A stretch of DNA of 21,498 nt from CAZSAT01 sp964604675 (lineage in GTDB: Bacteria; Myxococcota_A; UBA796; CAJQPC01). Shown in pieces: positions 19,857 to 21,498 of this stretch; within the stretch, counting starts at the first letter, position 1; every line of letters starts with the position of its first letter. Location: NCBI GenBank assembly GCA_964604675.1, contig CAZSAT010000116.1, positions 1 to 21,498 on the forward strand, in the 5' to 3' direction. The notes beneath the pieces are model-generated. The model did not search any database. It worked only from the letters and a program-made list of their open reading frames with translations, and had not been told where the DNA came from. A program made the position numbers and the translations under genes.

Positions 19857-20869
19857 TTGAGCTCGGCGTCGCTGAGGCGCACCGGCCCGTCCGGAAGCTC
19901 CTCGGCGGCGATCTCGCCGGGCTCGTACACGGTGGCCTGGAACTGGCGGTGCACCACGCGCGTGTCCCGCGCCGTGGGGTCCTGGCTCGGGTGGCTCTCC
20001 GCGAGGGCATCGGCGACCGCCGCGTCGTAGCTGGTGAGCGGAATGCCGACGGCCTCCCGCAGTGCCGTGGCGTCGACGTCGGCGTCCAGGGAGAACAGGT
20101 TCTTCTGCCGCGAGCAGTAGTTCTCGTAGCGCTTGCCGGCGAGCAGCGACGCCACACGGCGCGTGGCCGAGAGGCTGGCGCCGGACAGGAAGCGGGGCTG
20201 TTCGGTGCCCGCGGCGGTGGCAGCGCGCTCGGCCGCCTCGCGCACCGTCATGGCGTCGGGACCCGCGAGGGTGACGACCCGATCCTTCATGGCGGGATGG
20301 TCCAGCGCCGCGATGGCGTAGATGGCCGCGTCGCGCCGGGCGATGGGCCGAACGGTGGCTTCGCCGTTGCTGAAGACCGCAGCGAGGGGGTCCGACTCGG
20401 CCTTCACGATGTCGGTGAACTCGGCGGCGAACACGGTGGGTCGCAGGATGGAGTAGCTCAGTCCGCTGGCCTGCAGGTAGGCCTCGACCTCGGCGCGGAA
20501 CTCGAACTCGACGACCCCGTCGGGTGCGGAGACGCCGTGGCAGCTCAGGTACACGAAATGCTTCACGCCAGCCTCGACCGAAGCATCGATCAGCGCCTTC
20601 GAGCCCTCGAGCGTCACCACGCCGTGGTGGTTGTCGGTGGACTCGACCCTCACCCCGCCGGCATGGATCACGTAGTCGCAGCCCCGTGCGGCACGACGCA
20701 TCGACAGGGCGTTGCGCAGGTCGCCGAAGAAGTAGCCCGCGCCGGTGTCGTTGAGCCAGTAGTACTCGGACCCCGAGCGGATGAGGCAACGGACTTCGGC
20801 ACGCGCCTGGCGCAGCATCCGGACGACGTTGCCGCCCAGGCGACCTGTGCCGCCGACGACGAGGATCAT
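19850..20869 (-). CDS. NAD(P)-binding atypical SDR, NmrA/NDUFA9-like
   Basis: 339 residues. The Rossmann dinucleotide motif GGTGRLG (6-12) follows MILVV. The usual YxxxK catalytic pair is absent: the region reads VEFEFRAEVEAYLQASGLSYSILRPTVF (about 120-147), the pattern of NmrA/NDUFA9-type atypical SDRs (E--L--SGL-YTILRP). Members include redox-sensing regulators, complex I assembly/subunit proteins and some reductases, so the reaction cannot be assigned. The C-terminal part has CSRQKNLFSLDADVDATALREAVGI, reminiscent of the tail of complex-I-associated family members. ATG at 20869 has AGGAG six bases upstream. It ends 10 bases from the convergent MFS gene. Confidence 0.88.
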   Translation of the reverse strand: MILVVGGTGRLGGNVVRMLRQARAEVRCLIRSGSEYYWLNDTGAGYFFGDLRNALSMRRAARGCDYVIHAGGVRVESTDNHHGVVTLEGSKALIDASVEAGVKHFVYLSCHGVSAPDGVVEFEFRAEVEAYLQASGLSYSILRPTVFAAEFTDIVKAESDPLAAVFSNGEATVRPIARRDAAIYAIAALDHPAMKDRVVTLAGPDAMTVREAAERAATAAGTEQPRFLSGASLSATRRVASLLAGKRYENYCSRQKNLFSLDADVDATALREAVGIPLTSYDAAVADALAESHPSQDPTARDTRVVHRQFQATVYEPGEIAAEELPDGPVRLSDAELNG

Positions 20870-21007
20870 GAGGAGCTCCTGGGTGGGCGGGCGGGGGCCC
20901 GTCCTGAAGGCCGGCCACCCTATCCGGCCAGGGGGAGGGTGGGCCACCCACGATGCGGTCGTGTGGCCGGGCCGTGCCCCCAACGGTAGGAGGTCGCGGG
21001 AGCCGCC

Positions 21008-21379
21008 ATGGACACGACCGAGGAGCGCCCCCTCGAAGAGGGCAGCGACGACGCCGACACGAGCTCAGAGGCGGTGGGTGCCGGGGGCATCGACGGCACC
21101 CTGGACACCCTCGCTCCCATCGTCGGAGAGGCGCTCGAGCGCGTGCTCTCGGTGATCAGGACCCGCGGGCGCGCCCGAGCCCAGCAAGGGGCTCGTGTGG
21201 CCCGGGAGCGCATCGACGCCTACCAGGCTCGCCGTGACCTGGACAAGCTCTACCAGAAGCTGGGGCGCGAGGTCGAACGGCTGGTCGAGGCCGAGGAGAT
21301 CGATCACCCTGGTCTCGTGAAGGGCGTGGAGCGCGTCCAGCGCCAGCACGCGCGCCTCGCAGGCCGCGGCGAGGAGTGA
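21008..21379 (+). CDS. Small helical cytoplasmic protein, unknown
   Basis: 123 residues, unrecognised. The first 30 residues are acidic and polar (MDTTEERPLEEGSDDADTSS). The rest is one or two long helices rich in Arg and Glu (ALERVLSVIRTRGRARAQQG, then RDLDKLYQKLGREVERLVEAEEIDHPGLV), probably coiled coil. No signal or TM helix. ATG has GGGAG five bases upstream. It lies 66 bases before the tRNA gene and 138 bases after the divergent start of the SDR gene. Confidence 0.72.
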   Translation: MDTTEERPLEEGSDDADTSSEAVGAGGIDGTLDTLAPIVGEALERVLSVIRTRGRARAQQGARVARERIDAYQARRDLDKLYQKLGREVERLVEAEEIDHPGLVKGVERVQRQHARLAGRGEE

Positions 21380-21400
21380 TCGGGAATCCCACGACGTCGC

Positions 21401-21428
21401 TTGCTTCCGATACCAGGTCGGTTACAAA
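21401..21428 (+). promoter_or_regulatory. Candidate sigma-70-type promoter of the tRNA gene
   Basis: TTGCTT (21401-21406, three of six -35 matches) and TACAAA (21423-21428, four of six -10 matches) with 16 bases between. A start about seven bases later would give a short leader before the tRNA 5' end at 21445. Confidence 0.4.
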
Positions 21429-21444
21429 GCGGCCGCTTCTTTCT

Positions 21445-21498
21445 GGGGCTGTAGCTCAGCTGGGAGAGCACTAGAATGGCATTCTAGGGGTCAGGGGT
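21445..21498 (+). tRNA. tRNA-Ala (GGC anticodon), 3'-truncated by window edge
   Basis: Acceptor 5' strand GGGGCTG (21445-21451), TA, D-arm GCTC/GAGC (21454-21457 and 21466-21469) with AGCTGGGA loop, anticodon stem CTAGA/TCTAG (21471-21475 and 21483-21487) and loop ATGGCAT (21476-21482) giving anticodon GGC, which reads GCC/GCT alanine codons. The variable loop and the beginning of the T arm (AGGGGT) are present; the rest of the T arm and acceptor fall outside the window. Confidence 0.93.

Noticed and set aside
16687..20157. An open frame of 1156 codons on the minus strand
   Set aside because: It lies opposite the thioredoxin-like, nucleotidase and MFS genes, all with clear family motifs. Its product is a His/Asp/Arg/Val-rich string without any domain, typical of antisense frames in GC-rich DNA.
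20909..20929. GGCCGG ... CCGGCC inverted repeat in the divergent spacer
   Set aside because: Six-base GC-only arms are common by chance at this composition, and nothing else marks the site as functional.
1..21498. Search for mobile elements, CRISPR, toxin-antitoxin or phage defence
   Set aside because: No transposase, integrase, att-like duplication, repeat-spacer array or defence domain was seen. The tRNA at the end is a possible integration site, but its 3' half is outside the window.

Overview
This is a dense, GC-rich bacterial window of 21.5 kb with about 23 protein genes and no intergenic gap over about 140 bases. Several traits point to a Myxococcota-type (former Deltaproteobacteria) organism. 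These are lipoproteins with an Asp/Gly-rich linker, a surface protein ending in a Gly/Cys cluster + hydrophobic helix + Arg run like MYXO-CTERM, many small unassigned lipoproteins, and coding density with very frequent ATGA/GTGA start-stop overlaps. The lineage is an inference; no rRNA or other taxonomic marker is present.

Layout. 1-608 is the 3' end of proC (proline synthesis). 592-1724 (minus) holds two translationally coupled small lipoprotein genes. 1800-4029 (plus) is a tight three-gene operon: the methylmalonyl-CoA mutase chaperone GTPase MeaB, a crotonase-fold protein resembling ethylmalonyl-CoA decarboxylase (ECHDC1), and a lipoprotein. 4048-8120 (minus) holds a two-domain BPI/LBP-like (TULIP) secreted protein with a C-terminal anchor, an Asp/Gly-rich lipoprotein and a NodU-type carbamoyltransferase. 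8229-8438 (plus) is a TM2-like small membrane protein. 8425-9719 (minus) carries a TrmK-like methyltransferase and a two-TM protein. 9759-10367 (plus) is a DUF374-type acyltransferase.

10324-15041 (minus) is one operon, with GTGA overlaps at its first three junctions. In transcription order it encodes a membrane protein, a NatB-like ABC-2 permease, a NatA-like ATPase, a second permease fused to a CPBP/CAAX-type intramembrane protease, and a 62-residue basic protein. It most likely makes one NatAB-type exporter. Divergently, 15092-19839 (plus) runs cyclic-nucleotide-binding protein, DUF1444-like exported protein, thioredoxin-like protein, UshA-like 5'-nucleotidase lipoprotein, and an OPA/GlpT-type MFS transporter. 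19850-20869 (minus) is an NmrA/NDUFA9-type NAD(P)-binding protein. 21008-21379 (plus) is a small helical protein. The window ends inside a tRNA-Ala(GGC) gene.

The most unusual signal is a recurring set of extremely short export signals (Cys at residue 7-10, no basic n-region), with starts fixed by overlapping stop codons or Shine-Dalgarno sites. Next in interest are the bacterial BPI-like protein and the MeaB/ECHDC1-like pair. I see no CRISPR array, insertion sequence, prophage or defence island.
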